From NCBI GenBank assembly GCA_964422155.1, contig CAYQZZ010000005.1, positions 1 to 57,899 of the forward strand: a stretch of DNA of 57,899 nucleotides, given 5' to 3'. Positions 49,246 through 56,662 of this stretch are shown here, piece after piece. Each line of letters opens with the position of its first letter. The first letter of the stretch is position 1. The notes beneath the pieces were generated by a model. It did not search any database and had not been told where the DNA came from. It saw nothing but the letters and a program-made list of their open reading frames with translations. This DNA comes from JBGPRB01 sp964422155. GTDB lineage: Bacteria > Chloroflexota > Dehalococcoidia > Dehalococcoidales > RBG-16-60-22. The position numbers and the translations under genes were made by a program.

Positions 49246-50196
49246 ATGCTAGCGATAATGCGTAAGGAACTGGCCGACTACTTCAACAGTATCAGATTTT
49301 TGGTCCTGTTCCTGCTGGTGCTGGTGGCCAGCGGCTTCGGTCTCTATGCCGTACAGCAGGGTATTCGGGCGACTCTGGAAGCAAGCAAAGCGGTAACTAC
49401 CAGTGGTTTCGTATTTCTCGCAATGTTCACGCCGTCTTTATCAATCGGAGACGCTATCATTACGCCATTCAGCCTGATAGTGCCAATTATCGGCATAGCC
49501 CTGGGTTTTGACGTAATCAACAGCGAGCGCTCCGGCGGTACGCTGAGTCGGCTACTATCCCAGCCTGTATATCGTGACAGCATTATAAATGGCAAATTTA
49601 TCGCGGGAATCACAACGATAGCCATCATGGTAGGGACTATCCTGTTACTGGTGGCCGGTTACGGGCTGCGGATGATAGGTGTGCCACCGACTGCCGAGGA
49701 AATTATCCGGCTTTTCCTGTACTTCGTCTTGACTATTATATATGGTGCCTTCTGGATGGGACTATCGATACTGTTCTCCGTAATTTCCCGTCGTTCCGCT
49801 GCTTCTCTGCTGATTCCTATCGCCATCTTCCTGGTAGTTTACTTTTTCTGGGTGATGCTGGGGCTGGGCGGGACTATCGCCAATTCCATGGCGCCTGTTA
49901 CTAGTGACAGCAACCTGGAGGACCAGATTCGCAATGCGGAACTTCATCAAACCTTGTTGCGGATTTCTCCCAGTTACCTCTTCCAGGAGGCATATGTCGT
50001 GCTGATTCTCCCGGTCTGGAAAGGGCTGGGTATCATCACCATGGCCCAGGCGTATTATATGATACCGACTCCCCTCAGCCTCGGACAGAGCCTTCTGGTT
50101 ATCTGGCCTCATATGGTCGGCCTGATAAGCCTGAGCGCCATCTGCTTCGGTATCAGTTATATTATCTTCATGAAGCAGGAAATCAGGGCGACGTAA
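49246..50196 (+). CDS. ABC-2 type transporter permease
   Basis: 316 residues with about six transmembrane helices and a large first outside loop, as in ABC-2 (NosY/NatB-like) permeases. SGGTLSRLLSQPVYRDSIIN is the characteristic conserved stretch after the second helix. With the ATPase and NEW3 protein it forms an export or membrane-remodelling complex of unknown substrate. A family B repeat follows 8 bases after the stop. Confidence 0.88.
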   Translation: MLAIMRKELADYFNSIRFLVLFLLVLVASGFGLYAVQQGIRATLEASKAVTTSGFVFLAMFTPSLSIGDAIITPFSLIVPIIGIALGFDVINSERSGGTLSRLLSQPVYRDSIINGKFIAGITTIAIMVGTILLLVAGYGLRMIGVPPTAEEIIRLFLYFVLTIIYGAFWMGLSILFSVISRRSAASLLIPIAIFLVVYFFWVMLGLGGTIANSMAPVTSDSNLEDQIRNAELHQTLLRISPSYLFQEAYVVLILPVWKGLGIITMAQAYYMIPTPLSLGQSLLVIWPHMVGLISLSAICFGISYIIFMKQEIRAT

Positions 50197-50204
50197 AAGA
50201 GAAT

Positions 50205-50299
50205 GTCATTGCGAGCCCCTCAACCCAACGGCGAAGCAATCTCAATCTATGTCTTGAGTCTGAATTAGGGATTGCTTCGGGCTTCGCCCTCGCAATGAC
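50205..50299. repeat. GTCATTGCGAG...CTCGCAATGAC repeat (family B)
   Basis: GTCATTGCGAGCCCCTCAAC at the left, GAAGCAATCTC/GGGATTGCTTC inner arms and GGGCTTCGCCCTCGCAATGAC split over the right end. It lies between the convergent permease and EF-G-like genes and may act as a terminator hairpin. Confidence 0.85.
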
Positions 50300-50314
50300 A
50301 CTAGAGAAATCAGA

Positions 50315-52369
50315 CTAGCCCTTCTCGGCCTTTTCTGCCTGTTTCTGGGATATTAGCTTCTGGGTGATATTGGCTGGCACCTCTTCGTAGTGGTCGAACT
50401 CCATAGTATAGGTTGCCCGTCCCTGCGTCATCGACTTAAGGTCGATAGTATAGCGCTGGATTTCAGCCAGCGGCACCTGAGCCTCGATAACGTTGGTATC
50501 GCCCTCCGGGTTCATTCCCATCACGCGGGCCCGCTTGGTGTTGAGGTCGCCGATAATATCCCCGGTAAGGTCGTTGGGCACGGTTACTTTAAGATTCATT
50601 ATCGGTTCCAGAAGAATAGGGCGACCTTCCGACAATCCCTTTTTAAATGCCCCGGCTCCGGCTATTTTAAAACATATTTCCGAAGAGTCGACGGGATGAA
50701 AACTCCCGTCATAAAGGGTCGTCTTGACACCGACGACCGGGTAACCGGCCAACCCGCCTTCCCCGTAGGCTTCGACGACTCCTTTTTCCACGGCCGGGAT
50801 ATAGTTCCTGGGCACGGACCCGCCAACTACATGGTCGGCAAACTCGTTGCTACCGCGCTCCGGTAATGGCTCAAGCTCCAGCAGGACATGGCCATATTGC
50901 CCGTGACCCCCGGACTGTTTCTTGTGTTTATATTCGGCTTTTGACGGCACCGTGATTGTCTCCCGATACGGGACCTTGGGGATAGATAGTTCCACGTTCA
51001 CCCCGAACTTACGATGCATCTTTTCTGCAGCTACAGAGAGGTGAGTATCACCCATCCCGGAAAGAATCGTCTCGCCGGTACCAAGCTCACGGTGTACTTT
51101 AAGGGTGGGGTCTTCTTCGGCCAAACGGGATAGGGCCGTGCCCATTTTATCGATATCGGTCTTCGTCTTGGGATACACAGCTTCCCGAAAAATCGGCACG
51201 GGGAAAACGATAGATGTCAGTTTGACCTGCTTGTCCTGGGCGCAGAGCGTATCGCCGGTACTGGTCACGTTCAATTTCGCCACCGCTCCGATGTCGCCGG
51301 CCCTGACCTCGGTTACCGGCTCCTGTGTTTTACCCCTCATCATATATAACTGACCGATGCGTTCCGCCGCATTCTGGCTGGCGTTATATACCTGGGAGTT
51401 GCTGGTGATAACACCGTTATAGACGCGGAAGTAAGTAAGTTTGCCGACATACGGGTCGGCGGTTGTCTTGAACACCAGGGCGGCCAGCGGTGCACTTTCA
51501 CTCGGTTCGATGGTGCCGCTGCTGGTGGGTACTTTTTGCTCCTTGGGCAGGGGAAGGTAATCACAGATGGCATCCATAAGCCGGTTGACCGCCACGTTTT
51601 GCAGCGCCGAGCCGGCTAATACGGGCACGATGCGGCCGCTGGCCACGGCCTGGCGCAATGTCCTGGTAAGCTCCTCCAGGCTGATTTCTTCACCACCCAG
51701 GTATTTTTCGATAAGAGCATCATCAATCTCGGCGATTGCCTCGACCAGCTTTTCCCGTAGAGAATCGGCCTGGGCTTTCACTGCCGCAGGAATTTCCACC
51801 TCTTTAGTCGGCGAACCGGTATAAGCCTTCATGGTCAGCAGGTCGACTATTCCCTGGAAGCCGGTATGAGCGCCTATGGCTACCTGTATGGGCAGGCACC
51901 TGGGGCTGAGCTTGGCCTTTATTTCTTCAACAACTTTAGAAAAGTCGGCATTTTCACGGTCCATTTTATTGACAAGGATGAGGCGAGGCATTTTAGCCTC
52001 CTCGCAATATCCCCAGACCATCTCTGTCCCGACTTCCACTCCCGAGGCGGCGCATACAACGATTACAGCCCCTTCGCTGACGCGTATACCGGCCTTGACT
52101 TCCCCGATGAAGTCGGAATAGCCCGGGGCATCGAGAACGTTAATCTTATTATCCCGCCACTGACAGGGAAGTATAGATAGATTAATGCTGATGCGGCGTT
52201 TCATTTCATCAGGGTCATAGTCCGAGGTAGAAGACCCGTCGTCAACCTTACCCAGCCGGCTGATGGCTCCGGCATTGAATAGTATAGCCTCAGAAAGCGA
52301 TGTCTTACCGGCACCGCCATGTGACAACAGAACAACGTTGTGAATATTATTTAATCCGTATTTAGGCAT
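50315..52369 (-). CDS. Elongation factor G-like protein (EF-G paralogue)
   Basis: 684-residue translational GTPase with the EF-G domain order. G1 is SHGGAGKTSLSEA rather than the GHxDxGKT of true EF-G, G3 is DAPGYSDF and G4 is NKMDREN. Domain IV (SGGHGQYGHVLLELEPL, GFKKGL-like GAFKKGLSEGRPILLEPIMN) is present. These deviations and length place it with the EF-G-like group (EF-G2/FusA2 type), whose members work in ribosome recycling or have unknown roles. The standard fusA is not in the window. Confidence 0.88.
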   Translation of the reverse strand: MPKYGLNNIHNVVLLSHGGAGKTSLSEAILFNAGAISRLGKVDDGSSTSDYDPDEMKRRISINLSILPCQWRDNKINVLDAPGYSDFIGEVKAGIRVSEGAVIVVCAASGVEVGTEMVWGYCEEAKMPRLILVNKMDRENADFSKVVEEIKAKLSPRCLPIQVAIGAHTGFQGIVDLLTMKAYTGSPTKEVEIPAAVKAQADSLREKLVEAIAEIDDALIEKYLGGEEISLEELTRTLRQAVASGRIVPVLAGSALQNVAVNRLMDAICDYLPLPKEQKVPTSSGTIEPSESAPLAALVFKTTADPYVGKLTYFRVYNGVITSNSQVYNASQNAAERIGQLYMMRGKTQEPVTEVRAGDIGAVAKLNVTSTGDTLCAQDKQVKLTSIVFPVPIFREAVYPKTKTDIDKMGTALSRLAEEDPTLKVHRELGTGETILSGMGDTHLSVAAEKMHRKFGVNVELSIPKVPYRETITVPSKAEYKHKKQSGGHGQYGHVLLELEPLPERGSNEFADHVVGGSVPRNYIPAVEKGVVEAYGEGGLAGYPVVGVKTTLYDGSFHPVDSSEICFKIAGAGAFKKGLSEGRPILLEPIMNLKVTVPNDLTGDIIGDLNTKRARVMGMNPEGDTNVIEAQVPLAEIQRYTIDLKSMTQGRATYTMEFDHYEEVPANITQKLISQKQAEKAEKG

Positions 52370-52452
52370 GAAATCACCTGCTCTCTATATTCTTCGAATA
52401 TTATTATACCCGCAGTCGACCGAACACGGCAAGCGCTCAAGGAAATAGCTAT

Positions 52453-53013
52453 CTACTTTAGAAACAGCGGCGTCACGAATGTTTCCATAATTGCGGCGGG
52501 GCCCAGCAGAGCCAGAGATATGAGAAGATATTTGAAGTTCTCTTTAAAGCTATTACGTAATTTTTCGCCCCTAGCCCTGGAGAAAAGGGCGATTATCGTT
52601 GCTACTCCGAAGCTGAGAGACGCGGCTTCGCCGATGAGAAGAGCCGGGATTTCGAAAATGCCGTGAGGCAGCACACCGGCCAGCAGGAACCCCAGCGATT
52701 TTTTCTGAATTACCTCTATCGAGATGTAAGAAATGAACGCACTATTGAAAAGCAAAGCCAGAATGGGAACGAGACATAAAAATGGGCTGAGCAGAAAGCT
52801 GATAATCAGGGCCAGAGCATTCTTGAAATAAATGAATATCAGAATCGCTACATGGGACGTACCAAGAGATGTCGCAATATTGCCGAGGGCGGTTTCCTGC
52901 CCTGAGAAAATATCGGCGATATCGGCTGGCATAATGTTACGGATTCCTATGCCAGCTAGGATACCGATAATGAATAAACCTGTGGCAATGATAACCCAGA
53001 ATCTGAAATGCAT
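52453..53013 (-). CDS. SpoIIM/DUF95-like membrane protein
   Basis: 186 residues, about five transmembrane helices. The signature GVLPHGIFEIPALLIGEAAS is that of stage II sporulation protein M (DUF95) proteins, which also occur in many non-spore-formers. A role in envelope remodelling is a guess. ATG 53013 is chosen; the TTG at 53058 would overlap the upstream nitroreductase. It starts 16 bases after that gene's stop. Confidence 0.8.
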   Translation of the reverse strand: MHFRFWVIIATGLFIIGILAGIGIRNIMPADIADIFSGQETALGNIATSLGTSHVAILIFIYFKNALALIISFLLSPFLCLVPILALLFNSAFISYISIEVIQKKSLGFLLAGVLPHGIFEIPALLIGEAASLSFGVATIIALFSRARGEKLRNSFKENFKYLLISLALLGPAAIMETFVTPLFLK

Positions 53014-53029
53014 ATAGACCGCGCTCTGG

Positions 53030-53617
53030 CTACTTGCCCCATTTATCCTTGACGACAATTTCGGAGAGTTCTTTTCGGGGCGGCGCTTTGCCTTCCTGGT
53101 CGGGTACGCCTACCGGGAACATAACAACGACACGGTAACCCTTGGGCACACCCAGCGCTTTCTCTGCCTGAACAGCATCGAAAGCACCCATAATTACCGT
53201 GCCCAGTCCCAGGCCATGAGCCGCCAGCACCATGTTCTGCACCGCCAGGGCGGTATCGAACATAAACCAGTCGCCCTTGTCGGTCACATACTCAACCCCG
53301 CCGCCACCGGGCCCGGATTTACCACCCGACTTGCCAATCTCAGCACAAACAACGATTACTGCCGGTACGGTATTCATTGCCATGGCACCGGGATTCGGCA
53401 CTTCTCTATCCGGTAATTTAATCTTCATGAGTGTATCGACTAATTTTGCCTTGATTTCAGGGTCGCGCACCACGATAAAGCGCCAGCACTGGGTATTAGC
53501 CCACGATGGCGCCCAGCGCCCGGCTTCCAGAATTGCTTCAATTTTCTTGTCGTCAACAGGGTCGGATTTATAGCGTCGGATGCTCCTCCTGTTTTTAATA
53601 GCTTCAAATAACTCCAT
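53030..53617 (-). CDS. Nitroreductase family protein
   Basis: 195-residue FMN-dependent oxidoreductase (RRSIRRYKSDPVDDKKIEAI, GRWAPSWANTQCWRFIVV, LAAHGLGLGTVIMGAF). The subgroup is typical of anaerobes. The physiological substrate is unknown. AAAGGGAG precedes the ATG. A paralogue lies 116 bases upstream on the same strand and the SpoIIM-like gene 16 bases downstream. Confidence 0.9.
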   Translation of the reverse strand: MELFEAIKNRRSIRRYKSDPVDDKKIEAILEAGRWAPSWANTQCWRFIVVRDPEIKAKLVDTLMKIKLPDREVPNPGAMAMNTVPAVIVVCAEIGKSGGKSGPGGGGVEYVTDKGDWFMFDTALAVQNMVLAAHGLGLGTVIMGAFDAVQAEKALGVPKGYRVVVMFPVGVPDQEGKAPPRKELSEIVVKDKWGK

Positions 53618-53733
53618 GTTTGTTCTCCCTTTTTATTTTATTATGCCCGTATTATTAATAGATTGAAAAAACGGGGCATTAGCTGCCGGGTGTAGATAGT
53701 ATCTATTACCGGTAAATATGGCTTATGGCATGG

Positions 53734-54309
53734 CTATTTGCCGTACTTTTCTCTATAAAGGACTTCAGAAAGCTGTCTCCGAGGGGAGACCTGACCTTTA
53801 TGGTCGGGAACTCCCAGAGGAGTCATCGTTACCACGCTGTAACCGGCTGGCACCGCCAGGACCTGCGCCGCTTTCGCGGCATCAAAGCCGCCCACAATAA
53901 CCGTGCCCAACCCCAGGGCATGAGCCGCCAGCACCAGGTTTTCCATGGCCAGGGCAATATCGAACATAAACCAGTAATCACCCTTGTCTGTGACGGGCGT
54001 GCCATCAGGACGGCATCCAGCTTTGCCTTTCTCGGCACAGAGGACTACCAGTACCGGGGCCTGCTTGATAGCCTGGGCGGCGGCATTTTCCACCCATTCG
54101 TTATCGACTCTAATTTTCATCATGGTATCGGCTATACCGGACTTGATTTTCGGGTCACGCACGACGATAAAACGCCAGCACTGTATATTACCCCAGGACG
54201 GAGCCCAGTGGGCCGCTTCCAGGACTGCTTCCACGGTTTTATCGTCAATGGGGTCGGTCCTATAGTGTCGGATGCTTCTCCTGTTTCTAATTGCCTCGAA
54301 GACGTCCAT
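53734..54309 (-). CDS. Nitroreductase family protein, second copy
   Basis: 191 residues with the same pattern as its neighbour (RRSIRHYRTDPIDDKTVEAV, HWAPSWGNIQCWRFIVV, LAAHALGLGTVIVGGFDAAK, VTMTPLGVPD). The two are close enough to be a tandem duplication that has since diverged. GGAGGAAGG precedes the ATG. It lies 26 bases after pcm on the same strand. Confidence 0.9.
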   Translation of the reverse strand: MDVFEAIRNRRSIRHYRTDPIDDKTVEAVLEAAHWAPSWGNIQCWRFIVVRDPKIKSGIADTMMKIRVDNEWVENAAAQAIKQAPVLVVLCAEKGKAGCRPDGTPVTDKGDYWFMFDIALAMENLVLAAHALGLGTVIVGGFDAAKAAQVLAVPAGYSVVTMTPLGVPDHKGQVSPRRQLSEVLYREKYGK

Positions 54310-54335
54310 AGCCTTCCTCCGTATCCGCTATCGAG

Positions 54336-54974
54336 TTAGTTTTCCCAGGCATCTTTACCAATAAGTGCAACAAAACGGCAGCCTCCCAAATTTTGAACCT
54401 CATTGCCGTCCTGACGTTTTATTACCTTGCAGAGTTCCTGAACATAGCGTGAGCCTACCGGAATCACCATTCTGCCACCGACCGCTAATTGGGCAAGAAG
54501 CTCAGCGGGTATGTCGGGCGCGCCGGCGGTGACCATAATGGCATCATAAGGTGCTCCCTTTTTCCAGCCCAGGGTTTCTTCGGCGAGATGTATCTCAATA
54601 TTCGTATAGCCCAGGCTGTCCAGCACTTTCCGGGCGGACTCTGCTAGGGCCGATACACGCTCCACCGTAATTACCATCCTGGAAAGCTCGGCGAGAATAG
54701 CCGTCTGGTAGCCGCTGCCGGTGCCTAACTCAAGCACCTTTTCGCTGCCGGTGAGTTCCAGCACCTCCGTCATGAGAGCAATAATATACGGTTGGGAAAT
54801 CGTCTGCTCCCAGCCGATAGGTAATGGACTGTCTTCATAAGCCAGATGACGGCTTTCCAGGGGTACGAATTTTTCGCGGGGTATGCGGGACATGGCGGCC
54901 AACACCCGCTTGTCTCTTATCTCGGAACTGAGGTGCTCAATCAATTCGGCTCTTGCCGCTTCAAAGTCCTTCAT
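54336..54974 (-). CDS. pcm: Protein-L-isoaspartate O-methyltransferase
   Basis: SAM-dependent repair methyltransferase, 212 residues. The motifs are REKFVPLESRHLAYEDSPLP, TISQPYIIALMTEVLEL, the SAM loop VLELGTGSGYQTAILAEL and APYDAIMVTAGAPDIPAELL. ATG 54974 is preferred; GTG 54983 is possible and neither has a strong ribosome-binding site. It lies 16 bases after the small membrane protein gene. Confidence 0.93.
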   Translation of the reverse strand: MKDFEAARAELIEHLSSEIRDKRVLAAMSRIPREKFVPLESRHLAYEDSPLPIGWEQTISQPYIIALMTEVLELTGSEKVLELGTGSGYQTAILAELSRMVITVERVSALAESARKVLDSLGYTNIEIHLAEETLGWKKGAPYDAIMVTAGAPDIPAELLAQLAVGGRMVIPVGSRYVQELCKVIKRQDGNEVQNLGGCRFVALIGKDAWEN

Positions 54975-54990
54975 GGCCGCCACGATAGAA

Positions 54991-55296
54991 CTAGGAGAGA
55001 ATAATAGACAATATAACCAGGATAATGATAATTATCCCTGTCAAAATGCCGATTCTTTTCAGCTCACTAACGATAGGATACTGGATTGTTGCCGTAGTTG
55101 CCGAAGGCGCCGCCGCCTTTGGCACCGGACGGGCGCTGACGGGCGCGGCTGGTTTCGGTACACTGGTAGCTGCTTGCTGCGGTAAACCTGCACCTGCCTG
55201 CTGCGGCAGAACCGCACCTGCCTGTCGCTGCCTTATTTTACTTTTTTTATTATAGTGAGGATGCTTGCCTTTACCGCGTCTTGATTTACCCGGCAT
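54991..55296 (-). CDS. Small basic tail-anchored protein of unknown function
   Basis: 101 residues. The first 25 are strongly basic (MPGKSRRGKGKHPHYNKKSK). The middle is Ala/Pro/Gln-rich with a degenerate repeat (AVLPQQAGAGLPQQA). The last 20 residues are a hydrophobic helix (IGILTGIIIIILVILSIILS) reaching the C terminus. The layout suggests a protein held in the membrane by its tail with a basic, possibly nucleic-acid-binding cytoplasmic part. AAGGAGG before the ATG supports that it is translated. It lies between the Xer recombinase and pcm genes, 17 and 16 bases from each. Confidence 0.65.
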   Translation of the reverse strand: MPGKSRRGKGKHPHYNKKSKIRQRQAGAVLPQQAGAGLPQQAATSVPKPAAPVSARPVPKAAAPSATTATIQYPIVSELKRIGILTGIIIIILVILSIILS

Positions 55297-55313
55297 CCGT
55301 TACCTCCTTAGAA

Positions 55314-56228
55314 TTACTCTTTAGCTCTGGGATGGGACTTATCATAGGCCCGGCGAACATGCTCGGTGGTCAGGTGGGTATAAACCTGGGTGGTGGATAT
55401 ATTGGCATGCCCCAGCAATTCCTGTACCGACCTCAGGTCAGCCCCGCCGCTAAGCATATGAGTGGCAAAGCTATGTCTCAGTGTATGGGGGCTGATTTGA
55501 GGGCTCAGCCCGGCCGACTTGGCATATTCCTTGAGTTTTTGCCAGAACCCCTGCCGGGTAAGCCTCTGGCCGCGGGCATTGAGAAACAATGCCACTTCCT
55601 TCCTGCCGTGGGCTAACTTGGGGCGGTCTTCATCGACGTATTTCTTCACGGCGGTGGCAACCTGTTCGTAGAGCGGGATAATGCGTTCCTTACGCCCTTT
55701 CCCTAAACAACGTACAAAGTAATCACCCTCGATATTGACATCGCCCAGGTTTAAAGCCACCAGCTCGCTTACCCTCATACCACTGGCATATAACAGCTCC
55801 AGCATGGCTCTGTCCCGCTTGGCTTCCGATGTAGACAGTTTGGCTGGTTGTTCCAGCAGGAGGCGCACCTGGTTAATCGGTATCGGCTTGGGTAATGCCT
55901 TCCCCACGCTGGGCGAACTCATATTTTCGGTGGGGTCGGTTTTTATATTGCCCTCCGACACCATGAAACCGAAGAAAGACCTCCCCGCAGCCACTTTACG
56001 TGCTATCGTAGTCGCCGCATAGCCCCTCTCCTTGAGGTTAAGCATGTAGCTCAACATGTTCTGTCGATTGAAATTAGCCCAGGAAGGTGTAGTACCCTGC
56101 TTCGACGCCTCGCTTCGAGCGAATTCAGCTAATCCCTTAAGGTCATTGCGGTAGGCAGATATAGTATGTTCGGAATACCCCTTCTCTACCGCCAGATAAT
56201 GTAAAAAGCTTTCGATTGACTCTATCAT
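55314..56228 (-). CDS. Tyrosine recombinase XerC/XerD
   Basis: 304-residue site-specific recombinase. The N-terminal SAM-like core-binding domain (FLHYLAVEKGYSEHTISAYR) precedes the catalytic domain with R in SGMRVSELVAL, K in CLGKGRKERIIPL, HxxR in HTLRHSFATHM, H in LGHANIST and Y in TTQVYTH. It has the Xer length and motifs rather than those of a phage integrase, so dif-site chromosome dimer resolution with FtsK is the likely role. XerC and XerD cannot be told apart here. No attachment-like repeats flank it. Confidence 0.92.
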   Translation of the reverse strand: MIESIESFLHYLAVEKGYSEHTISAYRNDLKGLAEFARSEASKQGTTPSWANFNRQNMLSYMLNLKERGYAATTIARKVAAGRSFFGFMVSEGNIKTDPTENMSSPSVGKALPKPIPINQVRLLLEQPAKLSTSEAKRDRAMLELLYASGMRVSELVALNLGDVNIEGDYFVRCLGKGRKERIIPLYEQVATAVKKYVDEDRPKLAHGRKEVALFLNARGQRLTRQGFWQKLKEYAKSAGLSPQISPHTLRHSFATHMLSGGADLRSVQELLGHANISTTQVYTHLTTEHVRRAYDKSHPRAKE

Positions 56229-56662
56229 CGATTCACCTCATGGTTGAAAATTCTACCGGACCTGTCTTTTAGTACTATCATAGATATTTTAACATAATAT
56301 TATCATATTAAAAAGAGCCGCATTATGTCTTGGTTCTGTTTTTCGGAATAAACTGATAGAAAAAAGTAAAGTCATGAGCTTAAAAGGCTTTATCGTCGGT
56401 TTTCTATATTATTTAGTCTCACAGTTCTCCTGTACAGAATCGGTAATGGCTCAATAACAGTCTGATGAAAACTATAGCACAAAGCCGGCAGGGCTGCTAC
56501 TTAGAACCCGGTCAAGCCGGCAATCATGCCGCCGCTATCTAATACCAGTACTTTAGCCCTATATATTTCCTATTACCAAATAGCTATTGAAAACGTGACG
56601 AAAGGTATATAAGATAAGTTTTGAATAGCCGAAATATCCTGTAAGTAGAAAGGTATCCCCTT
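56229..56662. other. Divergent intergenic region before the pilus ATPase
   Basis: 434 bases without a gene. The left 220 bases are A/T-rich and should hold promoters for the recombinase operon and for the rightward gene. At about 56470-56540 there is a G/C-rich segment with two copies of GCCGGC. It contains GCACAAAGCCGGCAGGGCTG and GGTCAAGCCGGCAATCATGC, which loosely resemble the 3' part of the c-di-GMP-I riboswitch. The usual GGCAAACC element was not found. This is only a candidate. Confidence 0.35.

Noticed and set aside
55314..56228. Recombinase as an integrase of a mobile island
   Set aside because: It has Xer length and motifs, is in an operon with housekeeping genes, and no tRNA or direct-repeat attachment sites are seen.
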